Made by a program: the position numbers and the translations under genes. A stretch of DNA of 64,000 nucleotides from contig CM028916.1 of NCBI GenBank assembly GCA_016801845.1, forward strand, positions 18,971,514 through 19,035,513. Reading direction: 5' to 3'. The notes under the pieces were generated by a model. That model did not search any database, had not been told where the DNA came from, and worked only from the letters and a program-made list of their open reading frames with translations. Origin of the DNA: Polydactylus sextarius (lineage: Eukaryota > Chordata > Actinopteri > Polynemidae). Shown here piece by piece: positions 1 through 11,870 of the stretch (position 1 is its first letter; every line of letters starts with the position of its first letter).

Positions 1-3000
1 TATGATACTTTCTTCACAAAGGAAACAGGTTAGCCATTTTCAGACCATCTGATGTGGTGACTGTGCTTAGCTATGAGGACACCACAGTGGAAGTAATTTC
101 CTGCTCTCTCCTTGTTAGAGTGCTATTGGAACAGATTTTGTGCTGTAATTGAATCAGACATCTTCCAGCTTGAGCAGATATAACAGACTTCCTTGTCTTT
201 TCAGACTATTATTCATCTCGCAGGCTTGTAGATGTTTGGTATTATCCATTGCAAACTGGAATAGATGAATTGTTGTACACTTTGCTGTAAAAGAAAAAAT
301 GTTTCCCTGACTGGGGTTTTCTTTTACCTGTTTGAGTAGACTGGATTTATATGATCAGAGAACTAGTTTCAGTAGAGGATTTCAGTGTTTAAATATATTT
401 ACAGTACTTTAAAAGTTCCTTGTAACCTGTATTTTAACTCACATCACCACTTATAATAGTAATTATAATATTAATATAATCAGGATGACCATCAGCTGAC
501 CCCCTTTTGATACGATCCTCACTGGGAAAGCAGGAATATGTCCCAGGGAACTGTCAGACTGGCAGTTAACACCTGTTCTGTCAGGTAGAGAGGGAGTGAG
601 GGAGACAGAGCAAAAGGAAGACACAGTTAAGTGGGTTTAGATGACAGACTTGCCATGGCAGACAGTGACAGACAGAAGATCTGAGACAGGCGGCGAGGAA
701 AGTTAGAGACAGTCAGATTCACAGCTGATACTGCTGAGATGTGAATAAGCCACACAAAAGGATAAGAGGAGCTGCAACCAAACAGATGTCTACCACAGTA
801 TAACTTTCATGAGTGGAGTGGATAGAGTGATGTGTCTTTCACCCAGCATGGTGCTTTAAATGTTAAACTAGGGAGATCCTTCCTCTTGGTGTTGATCTTT
901 GAGGCTAAATGGACTTAGTCAAATCTCTCTTCCCCCCTGTGATCAATAAGAATGACACATGGTATTCATCCATCAATGGAAACAAGTTTATTAAAGAAAG
1001 TTAATTAAATAAACGTCATCCTCGGCGGGAAGCAGCAATAAATGGCTAACAGAAATGAATTACAGTAGTTTATGGATATGGATAACATGAGTTACACTGA
1101 ATGTTTTTCAGCAACACAATAGTAGCTGCATATACATTACAAATTATTTTCCTTTTCCTATAATCATTCACCTTCTTTTAATGTGATGGGCTATTAATTC
1201 TGATTTCTACTGGTGTCACACATGCCTTTTTATGTTGGAGAATGTAACTCGTACACAACATTAATTTTGTTTCGACTGTTTGTTCTCACCTTCCCACGTA
1301 AGTCTGATTTGCATTGAATGTAAAAATCCCGACATGAGCAGATGGAGGAATCGCTCACTCCAGTCAGACAGAGCGTGGAATTTTCATTTTAAAATTCATC
1401 TTCATTCATTTTTCATTTTTTTCTTCGTTGATTAGATTGTAGTATTCGAATTGAGTTGAAATAAGTGCAAATGGTTGACTGTTTACGTTCGTTGATCATC
1501 ACATGAGGGCCAACTCTGCAGAGTGGAACAGTTTTTAATTCAATCCAGTCCGTCACACTCCCATCCATTTCTCCTCACCACGGTTCCTCTTGCCGCCCGC
1601 TGCTTTCTGTTAATGGAGATATCACCTCCCTCCCTGTCTCCTCTGTTTTTGCTTTGTTGTCCTTTTCCCTCCACTCCACTTTCACTTCACTCCTTTCAAA
1701 TCCCTCTGTTGCGCCTCTTCATTGGCCCACTCAGTGAAACTAATCGACAGTAAGCCATCACTCAGAGCACTCTGCATCTTTTCTTCTGCAGAAACTAATC
1801 AGAGTCATTGTTGCCTGTCCAAGATTAGCTCCCTCCCTCTTTCATTGTCCTGTAAATCAACAAATGATTCATAACTAGTAGAAGAGGCAGACATGGAAGA
1901 AAAACAAATAGAGTGTATTATTTTGTGCAATTTAAAAAGGCAGACAGACTGATTTTCTTTTAGCAAGACTCAGTATTTCTTTTCAGTGAATGCCAAGGGC
2001 TCTAATGGCGAACAATTGACATTTTGAGCCTCCCCAGGTATCGTTTTAGCTTTGGCATCAAGAAATGCCACAGCTGAGAAAACCATAATCAGGGAGGAAC
2101 AAACTACAATGTTTATTTAAAACTGTAATGACAATGATTATTGTTGTTGTTGTTTTAGAATTCAATTGCTGATGCAAATAGTATTACTGGTGTATTAAAT
2201 GTAGAAGGAGACACGTGCAGTGTCACGTGCGTTCAGATGAACGCCGTCTGATGTTTATATGATGTGAACTTCTAGCCTGTTTCACATTATATATCTTTGC
2301 AGTTACTTATGTGTCTTTTTTTTCAAGGCAGCTTTCAGTCTATGATGCATGGCAGCCTTTCCATTTCCTTGATTAGCCTATAGCCTAGTAAATGCTTATT
2401 GTATATCATGTATTACAGGCAGAAGAGTGTAAATCGCACATTTCTGAGTTTTGACAGAAATATCGATTTCTTTTCAGCTTGAAATTGTTTTTGTTCTCTG
2501 TAACTACTACCCCAGCTCACCCTACTTAGTCTCCATAGGATTCTCCTGACTCAACAGATTCACCAAAATTAGAAACCTGCAGAGTTTCATCTTATGCTCA
2601 CAAGGTAATATAGTACCACCACAGACCATTAACTTCCCACCCCACTGTACATCTTCCTTTCTTCCTCCTCTCCTCCCTCTGTGATTACATGTATTTCTCT
2701 CTTCTTTCAGCAGTAGGTAAAAATCAATTATTTTATATCTTTCACTCACCTCACCATTTGACTTTTTTATTTATTTCCTTTAAAAAAATCTTTAAGAATA
2801 TTCTAAAAAAAACACTCTGGCATACTCAAAATATTAATGCTAATTAAACAGGTTTTATTTCCCTCCTCCGTTTGTTTTGATGCAGTCAGTAACAGACAGA
2901 GAATAGGAGGGAGGTGTATGCCGCACAGCAATTATAGCACATCTGTATCTCACATATTGTTGTTCAGATAGGAATGCAGTCTCTGAATTATCTTCATGGG

Positions 3001-3122
3001 AATACCAAATTAAATCAAAATCTTAGCAAAGTAATTGTCTTCACAACTACTGGGAGTTTTATGGCTTGTGGATGGTGGGGATCAGAGTTTATGTCCCTTT
3101 TAATGAGTTGTTAAGAAAAAGG

Positions 3123-3156
<34 letters not shown>
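3123..3156 (+). repeat. poly(A) tract, about 34 bp
   Basis: This is an uninterrupted A run in intron 1. It could be the tail of an unrecognised retroposed copy or a simple homopolymer. No retrogene or SINE body is recognisable immediately upstream. Confidence 0.9.
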
Positions 3157-5128
3157 GCCATACTGTCTAGAAATCTGGCTGTACAGGTAGGAAAGGTCCT
3201 GGGAGACATCGAGTGGGAAGAATTAATGTTGTGAAAATGACCCACTAGTCAGCTGCAACCTAGTTTTGCTTAAAGTGCAGGACTTGCACAGCAACCAATA
3301 TACCTAATTACTCTGTTTTTGCTAACTGCATCTTACACATCATTCCTGGAACTGTAAAAGCCAGGTTTGATGCTCATGGTACTTCTGGTCCTAATGTAAT
3401 GATTTTACATTAGGTTACATCGTCTCATGGGCGTCTGAGTTTCTAATGGCTAATCTGCTGCTGTTGTAGTTGGTCCCTTCTTGCTGTAAATGCACTTTAC
3501 TTTTGTGTGACTGCATATGTTAATGTTTGTCGGTAAACTCATCAATGAATTTCTCTGAAACGGATGTAGTTCATGTGGACTGAATACTGTACTTTGATTA
3601 GGCGCTTCAAACAAAGAACAAATCAATGTCTGTTTTCTGAGAAAGAAAATAAGGAAATAATAAATGTTGTATCACATGTTATCTGCGCAGGCCGCTTATC
3701 ACCAACCATAACCTAAACAAGGTACTAATTTAAACTCAATTCATAATTGTTGAACCCAGCCAAATAACTGTTGTGCCTCAACCTACCCAAACCCAGACAA
3801 ATGTGTGTTTCATGTTGCAATCAAAACCATAAATGTCTGGTCTACCTGTTGTCGAGGTGTTGTATCAGGAGTCTTATCAGAGGGTAATGACAAACGACCT
3901 CCAGGGGGGTTCAGCTTGTGGGAATTGTTGACTGAACGCTGGCTCGACACGACCTTTTAAATTTCTTATACCTACTATTAAGTGGATTTATCAGCTGCCT
4001 GCTGTGGATGGAAACATGGTTTATGGGAGTGGGGAGAGAGGTACCATATTTTCCATCTCAACACTGATTCCAAAACCTGAACTCATATGTTAGCTGACAC
4101 TGAGTACTGATGGAATACCACTGCTTCAAAAAAAACTATTTAACTGCTGTTTACTGCTAACCCTGCATAGATGTGATATGACTGCTATCATGTATGACAC
4201 ACCACCCTGTTACTCTTAGTGATCTGCCAAAAAGATCATATCTCCATCTTCCTGGTTAGAATCATGAGCTACGCTGAGTCATAATTCCCCGTCTAAGGAT
4301 TAGCTGAGCTGACATGATAAGTTGTTCACACAGTTGCATGGACATAAAAGTCACTTAAACTTAAGGGTAATACTATGACTCTCTGTATCCTGTTTTCACT
4401 TTGATTTGATTTTATGTCTTGACCAGAGGTTGTGATTTGTATCTTTGTTCTTGTTGACAAATTGTCAAATCACAATCAGTCGAATTTTGTTTAGTTGTTA
4501 TGTATTATACTGTTATGTATTTATAAAGCGCTTATATGTACACAAGTGTTGTAATCTGAATGTTTAGTTACTACTAATCCTCTGTCTGAAATTTAGCATC
4601 TTTTCATGGCGCAATCTGTACAATTTAACTAAAAATTGCTCATGTACCAAATAAACAGTATTCGTCCCAGCCTTTTAGGTGTAAAATATTGTTTTTATAG
4701 CTAACATTACACTGTCTACCCAAAATTATCTTCTTCCTCATGTGAAGACAGTAAAGAAGAATTGTTACAATTAATTAATTCATCTCCTTGTATTTGATTT
4801 GTGCATAGACTTGCATATTTCCTGATATCCAGTCCAATGTTTCACCAGTCCTAAGACATTCTGATACCCAGAACAATAAAGACGTGGGCCATAAAACTAA
4901 ACAAAGAAGCTGAAAGATGCTGAAATGCTCAGTGGAGGCAAACTGCAGATTTTGGAGAGCTGGGTAGTAATTTTCTGTGGATTTGTTTTTATTAAAAATC
5001 TCTTTCAGTTGACTTCCAGACATTTGATTCATTGATGATATAATGGATCATTTATTTGGTAAAGTTAAAAACCACAAACCCAGTCACAAATCATAGCGAG
5101 ACTAATGTGTGAGCAGTTTTTGGATATA

Positions 5129-5760
5129 CTGGTCCATTCATTTATCTTAAGTTGACTAGACTACTGTAATGGTTTGTTAACAGGTTTTTCTAAAAAAAAA
5201 ATCAATCAGCTGCAGCTGATTCAGAAAGCTGCTGCTTGAGTGGACCCACTCCAGTTCTTGGATCTCGACACTGGCTTCCTGTCTGTCTGAGAATTGATTT
5301 CAAAATACTGCTGTTGCTTTGTAAAGCACTGAATGGTTTGTGGCCAAAATACATTTATGATGTGTTGCTACGCTACGAACCATCCAGGCCCCTCAGGTCA
5401 AGTGGGACACGTTTGCTTTCTACCCCAGAATCAAAACTAAACATGGGGAAGCAGAATTCAGTTTTTATGCTCCACGTATCTGGAACTCCAGATAGATGTA
5501 CAGGTCTGCAGCCATCCCCAGTTCTTTTAAATCAAAACTAAAGACTCTTCTTTTTACCACTGCCTTTAATTAAATCAAATGATTACTGATTTCTTACGCT
5601 GCACTGTTTTTTTTCTTTTTTAAAACTCACTATTTCAGTGCTTGGCATGTTGTCATGTGGCCCGATGCCTTTTATGTTTTATATAAAGCACTTTAAACTG
5701 GCTTGTTATTGAAATATGCTATACATATAAAGTTGCCTTGACTATGAAATATTGATCAGA
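5129..5760 (+). mobile_element. L2-type LINE fragment (RT C-terminus and 3' tail), broken
   Basis: Translation from 5129 gives a decayed match to the end of a fish non-LTR reverse transcriptase: the LDYCN motif near 5160, then INQLQLIQKAAA (about 5196-5236). After a +1 frameshift and stop it continues in the frame from 5236 with HWLPV, RIDFKILLL, KALNGL and YEPSRPLRSS, all typical of the conserved C-terminal tail of L2/CR1-like elements. The end has the usual L2-like 3' sequence (ATAAAGCACTTTAAACT near 5680-5700, then ATATAAAGTTGCCTTGACT). Stops and frameshifts make it inactive. It is 5' truncated, as is usual for LINE insertions, and lies in the sense orientation in intron 1. The family name (L2 versus a relative) is inferred from remembered consensus features. 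Confidence 0.8.
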
Positions 5761-8700
5761 GCATCTCAAAAACAGTCAAAAACAATACTATGTTGCTTTT
5801 CCCACAGTTCCAATTGCAGCAATAAGGTACAGTTGTGTAATGTTTTAATTGATAGCCTCCACTGGTATCTTTCCTCATATAATGATGATCTTTGCCCCCT
5901 GCTGTAAATCTTATCATCTGTGTGGAGGCGTTGCAGTCGTTTACGTTGCTGTGTGACAGTGAACAGTGACTTCTAAAGACTTATGTCAGGGATATTTTCA
6001 GACACACTAATGACTTGGATTGAACTTGTCCATAACGTCTGCTCACGCTGTGTTAAAACCGCAACACATAATTAACTCCCATACCTTAGATATCAAGTAG
6101 CCGTCAATTAATGTTAGAACTGTGATATAATGAGATTCAGTGTTCGCCACTGAAGCAATTATCACCTCCTAACAGAGCTGAATGGCTTTGAATCTGCAGT
6201 TTTAATTCTCTGGCTGCTTTTACTGTTAAACTAACAGCATCATAAGCACTTTCCCTCACGGACACATCACTCTTATACACCAGTCTAGGATGAGATGATT
6301 TGTTTTAACTGCCTCATTAGAGAAACCAACAATAACAACAAGATATTGTTTAATATTGTGATACTTGTCATGGTGCCGGGGAGACTCGAAATTTTCTTGT
6401 TTTCTCAAAAAGGAAATTATTGTGTAATCTTTTTATGAGATAATTAAACTTATTTTAAATTCTCTCTCATGCTTTGAATTTCTGTAAGATTAACATGTAG
6501 TTAATTAGCAACAAATGAATGCAAGTCAGTAGTTCTTTACTCCTGTTCTGTTAATGAAGCCGGAAACGAAGTGAGCCAGAGAAAGAAAAGCGGGGCTTTA
6601 TGTCTGGGCTGCATGTTTGGACTTTCATTGTCTTTATACAGTTATATTGCATGAAAACGGCACCAAAAGTGATGAATATAGAGAGTTTTTATAGAGAGTA
6701 TTTTGCAAACCCCAACACAATTGTTAGAAACCTTCATTTTAACTATCTAATCACACATGCTTCACTGATTTTTAATTGTTTTAAAGTTACTTTTTAAGGT
6801 CTGGTGGCACCAGGGTATCGTTTCTGTGTTTATTATCATAATTATTACTTATCTAGTTTGTTAGTTGTCAGTAAAGAGTGACAAGTAAAAGGGAAATAAA
6901 AAGGAGTGATAACACATGATAAATGGCCCGCTCCCTTATCATTTTTCTTGATTTTTGGCATGACCTTTTGTCCATGTGGGATGATTTTTTTTAAACAAAA
7001 GACACAGGAAACACAGTGAATGTGAGAAATGACATGTGACAGTGAATTTGCGCACATCAGCAACACATCTATCTATTGTATTTCTAACACAACAAGGACT
7101 GAGTAGAAAAGTAATAATACAAACTCCACTTAACTGCCACAATGCTTCTCTTTCCTGTGCCTTGAAGATGGGTTTACTATGAGGCATGTTTTTGAAGCTG
7201 GCCCTAAAGTAGCATTTTGAAAGCATCTGATAGATCGCTCTTCTTATGTGAGGAAGGACGCGTCCTTGGATCAGTGCTCTGCTTCAATCATGTACGATCT
7301 CTTGCTGGTAATGTATCTTATAGGAATTCAATTTAATATTCTTACTAGGAAAATAAATTAAAGTATTTCTGAGGTCCTATAGGCAGCATAAAGGGGGTGA
7401 TACTAACTCCTGTGTTCTCTTTTACCTCTTGATTGCACTATTTTCCCTCTGACTCTTTTCAACTGTTCTCTCCCCCTCCTCACCCCAGTCACCCTACTGC
7501 CTCCAGTATGGTTACCTTTTATCTCCCCTTCCTCCCTTTCCCTCTTATCTCTAGGTTAACCATTTATTTTCCCCTCTGTTCATTCATCATGTCGTCTCAC
7601 ACTTTGCCTTGTGTTTCCACTTTCTGCTGATATAGAATATCCATCTTTATGATCTACTTTTGTCCCTGGTGTTGAGGAGCAGTGGTTTAAAGGTGCACAG
7701 TTGCACAAAACCATTATTGCAGAGCTGTAGCTTTTTGGGGACAGTATATATAACACTCCATCCATTTGTGTTGGTGCGTGTACTTGTGGATTGTCAGAAA
7801 CCTCATGTAATTTGCATGAAAAGCAGAAAGGTTTCCAACCAAATTGTACTTTTATATGTACTTTTACTATTTTAAGCCAGCTGTGGTCCATAAATGCATT
7901 ACCCCATGCATTAGTCTAGATGGCTGTTTAGAAGTTCGAACTAGACAACCAAAAAGGAAAAGGTCAGAAAAGAACATTTTTCTTCTAAAAACTCAAAAAG
8001 AAAAATGATTTTTGTCTTTTTACTTTTCCATGTATTATTACCTGTTATTGCGTTATTATTCTGGCCTTGGTGTTTTGCCTCTGCATGTTCTCTGAAGGGA
8101 TGACTCTGTTCCTCTATGACCTCACTGTAACCAAATAAATGCTCAGAAGAGTTAAATTTGACATGACTTATACTGATCAATACATAACACAGTAATCTGC
8201 CGTCTCTCAGAAAATGATTTGGGACTCAAATTAAATATGAATTATCATTCAGCTGTGTCCCTACAGTAATACACTTTCATGAGCCTCAGCCACAAGGGGA
8301 GACACTAACTGATGTTCTGATTTTAGTTTCAGAGTGGACAAGTTGACAGTCCCCTGCAGTAATGTTATTTACAGGAAATCTTGTTTCTGGATTTCTTTGG
8401 TCATATTACTGTCAACTCAGATTTTATCCAGTCCTGTACTAGATCCACTTTTAGACTCTTTCTTCCACTAAGTGAATTAGTCCTCCTTAATGTGGAGTAT
8501 AATTCTGTAATGGCTGCAGATGTTCTGCAGGAAAAAGCCAGGATGCCATGTATATTGCAGCCAGTGACACTTGTAAGCTTATTAAAGGAGGAATCAGTTG
8601 CTACAAGAAATGGTTATTATTAGCCACACTAGCAGCATGGCTCCAGCGTTAGTAGTATTTACCTGTTGGTCTTGATGAACACCTTCATCAAGACTCAAAT

Positions 8701-8788
8701 AACTCTGCAACAATTATTGAACAAGGGCTGATGGTCACCACAGGATAAATTCTAATGAGTTAGTGCTGATCTCTTTTATACTTCGCTT

Positions 8789-8945
8789 AGCACCATGTTC
8801 GCAAATGTTGTCATGCCAACATGCTAAGCCAAGAAGTTGAACTAGATAAGCGTAACACCTACTAAACATCAGCCTATTAACTTTGTCATTGCGAGCACGT
8901 TGTCAGGCTGACTAGCATGTAGCTGTGACAGTGTGAGCAGTGTCA
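8789..8945 (+). repeat. Teleost dispersed repeat, fragment
   Basis: The stretch containing GAAGTTGAAC, CACCTACTAAACATCAGC, TTGTCATTGCGAGCA and GACTAGCATGTAGCT resembles a very common fish intronic repeat built around ACTAAACATCAGCATGTTAGCATTGTCA-like text. The match is from memory of the consensus and is diverged. Class (SINE-like or DNA element) is uncertain, and edges are approximate. Confidence 0.5.
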
Positions 8946-11242
8946 TGGAGCTGTTAACGTGCCTGGAGACTCGTAGACCTGTGTTACTTTCAGAAGTGAG
9001 CTCTTACGGACAGCTGCGACACAGTGCATTTCTTCTTCGTCTGTTCAGTTGCTGCCGAGATTTTTTCTCTTTTTGTTTCATTGCCGGGTCTCAGTACCAC
9101 AATGTCAAGGATGAATACCTTAAACGCATCACTAATGGCTTTACAGTACGACATGTAATGAAAGCCATTTTGGAAATAGCCCATTTCCATGGTTTGATGT
9201 GTGCGCTTCCTACAAAACAGCTCTTATATTAGACTCCCTTTAAAAAGTCACAGCTCTGCTGCCTCAACCACCACCCAATTTGTTTGGGATAAATGTAAGA
9301 CCTTGAGCCAGAAATTGAACCTGCCATCCATGAGTAAACTGCACTAGCTCTGGGCTGCTATTAGACTTACTGAAGACATCTTGGAATGTAAATGAAATGC
9401 TATGCGAGCATGATGGATTAATATGTATTTACATTGGCTATTGCAAGCACACTGGAATGAAGAATTACTTCAATAATACTCATTTTATAGTCTGTTTTAT
9501 AGTCACCTCAGCACCTCAGTCTAATATCCTCTTGGCTTTGAAGAGTCTATTTATAAGATTGTTTCAGTTCATTTAATGTCTGCTTTTGGTGGAAATTTTG
9601 CTAAGGCAGAAGCGTAAATCTGATGAAAGTTGTAAGCATTAGGAGGAAGCTCCACCATGCTTACAGTGTGCCATAAAGGTGTTGTTTGTGGGTTATTGCC
9701 TTGGTTTTCCACCATTACATGTTTGATACTCCAGGTGTTAAGATGCCTAAACACGCTGGAAGACAGAGCTCCACTCTTCTCTCTCCACTTTCCAGCAGAG
9801 CAGAGTCCTGCTGTGTGCTGCAGTGCTTTATGTCTCCTGCATGAGCATGAGATGAGACGCCTCGTATGAATAATGTCCTCCCTTGTGATTCTCTTGCTCT
9901 CTTTAATCCACTCCCTTTTCTGTCTCAACATGGCAACAGTCCCATCTAGAGTGATCAGCAGGTCTCTGTCAATGCATTGAAATCAAATGTGATAGAGAAA
10001 TAATCAGGCATGATATACCTCCTGTGTGAACTATAATTAATCTCATCAGTATAACAACATCTCTAAGTATACGCTAATAAATGCTTATACATAATTCTCT
10101 CCTTGTCTGACTTACATTTTTTTCATTTTAACAGATTATTTACTGCTTCAAACAGACACATTTCCATTCTACAGGGCTCACTCTCATTTACTCTTTTACT
10201 TTGACCTTGTTCTCTCAACTCAGAATAGTGACAAGCTGGGGGAGAAAACAGACTAGTAGGACAAAACTTTTGAATTTCGTCCAAGCAGATGAAAAGCCGC
10301 GAGAATGTTTTAGGAACAGTTTGATGCATTTTAAATCACTGCCAGCTGGACATGTCATCTGTTCATTGGCATGAGACAAAATGTTCCTCTTCAGTGGATT
10401 GAAAGGTCAAGTCGACATCCCAGGGAGCGACACTTGTACACCAGAGATCTGAGCTTATATGTGTTTGTGTGTGAACAGAGAAGAGCACACACACATGTGG
10501 TTGTTCTTCCTCATTGGTTTTATTGGGTGTAACTTGTAATAAAACCAAGTGGTGCACCTGCTTATTTATATGCCTTTTACTGCCTTAATAATGCTCCCTT
10601 AAAATAACAGTGAAATACTGCGGCATTGACTTGACGAGGCAAGGTTTTTGTTGGTCAAAATTGCTTTCTGCTGCCTTAAGATAGCAATGCACCAACAATG
10701 CACCTGACAGCAGCTCATTGTAAGAGCAACACGGCCGTTGGTGCACAGATATGTGCATTTGCCATTTAAGCAACATGGGCGGCTGATGGGAAAATGACAA
10801 CAAATCTCAAATTTTCTGAAACAAGCAGTGACTCTTGTGTTATGCTTGCCAGGATGTAAGGTGTGGTCCAAGCAGTGCAGTATATAAAGAATTCTCCTGC
10901 CCTGTCCTCTCTGCTTTGTTAGAGAACATAGATCTTTTTTTTTTTTTGAAGCAAGACAATCATCAATATAAACCTATACAACACACACGACTTATTGCCT
11001 TTCGCAATTTCCATGCTCTGACTTCTATCAACTGGAAAAAACTTTGAGATTGCCCTTGATTCCGTCTCCTCACTCTTGTTTCTGTTGAAGTGACTCAGCA
11101 CATTAAGATATAGTGACGTACAGAAGAAACAACAGAGCATCTGGACTATTGTAACAATCTTTACAATGATAACTTAAAAAGTAGATTTACAAAAGAAGGG
11201 ACTAACTTTTATGGTAATCTTCTTTTTCCTTGTCCTCCACAG

Positions 11243-11365
11243 TGAACAAGCACAAGCCGTGGATAGAGACGTCTTATCATGGTGTGATCACAGAGAACAT
11301 GGACACCGTCCTGCTGGACCCGCCTCTGGTCGCTCTAGACAAGGACGCCCCGGTCCCCTATGCTG
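11243..11365 (+). CDS. clstn2: Calsyntenin-2 exon 2 (start of cadherin repeat 1)
   Basis: This exon encodes the N-terminal end of the mature ectodomain and the first strands of cadherin repeat 1. The frame reads VNKHKPWIE, SYHGVITEN, LLDPPLVALDKDAP and ends PYA plus a split glycine codon. KHKPW and LDPPL.ALDKDAP are hallmarks of all calsyntenins; SYHGVITEN and DAPVP favour paralogue 2. The acceptor AG is at 11241-11242 after a long pyrimidine tract, and the donor is GTAGGA at 11366. It is a phase 1-1 exon of 123 nt (41 codons), so its first codon (nTG, read as V) takes its first base from exon 1. Calsyntenins are type I postsynaptic membrane proteins that organise synapses and link cargo to kinesin-1. 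Signal peptide and start codon lie upstream of the window. Confidence 0.96.
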
Positions 11366-11450
11366 GTAGGAAGCACAAGGACACTCAAGTACTCACACAA
11401 TTAGAAAGAACAGGGAAACACACATGAAACGAACACTCCCACACATACAT

Positions 11451-11452
<2 letters not shown>

Positions 11453-11502
<50 letters not shown>
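11453..11502 (+). repeat. Compound microsatellite (TC)n(AC)n
   Basis: About 11 TC units run directly into about 14 AC units, 88 bp downstream of the exon 2 donor. It is likely length-polymorphic. Confidence 0.97.
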
Positions 11503-11504
<2 letters not shown>

Positions 11505-11789
11505 GTAGAGGCCAAGGCGAGGATGCCTCAGTACTGTGTGCAGGCAACTGTGGCAACTTTACAAAAACAGATGATCCAACAGTTCTCTGCATTCACTATT
11601 TGTCATGGAGACTGAATTCCATTTATCACCCTTAGCAATGTAAAACTAAATGTTTTTTTTTTTTTTAATGTTTGTTTTTTTAAATGCAGTTTCTTATCAT
11701 TGGTATATAGAATTAATATACACTAACATACACTGATACAGAAATGCAAGATTTTTCTTCATAAACAACTTACAATGAGAAGTATGTGT

Positions 11790-11791
<2 letters not shown>

Positions 11792-11869
<78 letters not shown>
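11792..11869 (+). repeat. Compound microsatellite (AC)n(AT)n(AC)n
   Basis: A long CA run, an AT run of about 26 bp (11830-11856) and a second short CA run follow in order. The AT core is self-complementary and the CA arms are alternating purine-pyrimidine, so the tract can form non-B structure. Confidence 0.97.

Positions 11870-11870
<1 letters not shown>

Larger units (their letters stand above)
1..11242 (+). other. clstn2: clstn2 intron 1 (3' part)
   Basis: This is the downstream part of intron 1, ending at the AG at 11241-11242 behind a clear pyrimidine tract (11219-11240). The upstream exon (signal peptide) is outside the window, so at least 11.2 kb of intron 1 is present. Intron 1 is also long in known calsyntenin-2 genes. 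The stretch is AT-rich and has no convincing coding exon: its short open frames show no domain or consistent codon use. Recognisable content is a poly(A) run at 3123-3156, an L2-type LINE fragment at 5129-5760 and a fish dispersed repeat at 8789-8945. I recognise nothing in 1-3122, 3157-5128, 5761-8788 and 8946-11218 beyond unique-looking AT-rich intron. Confidence 0.85.

Noticed and set aside
3660..3960. Possible fish dispersed repeat (ACCAACCATAACCTAAACAA-type text)
   Set aside because: The resemblance to a remembered consensus was too weak to annotate without a repeat search.
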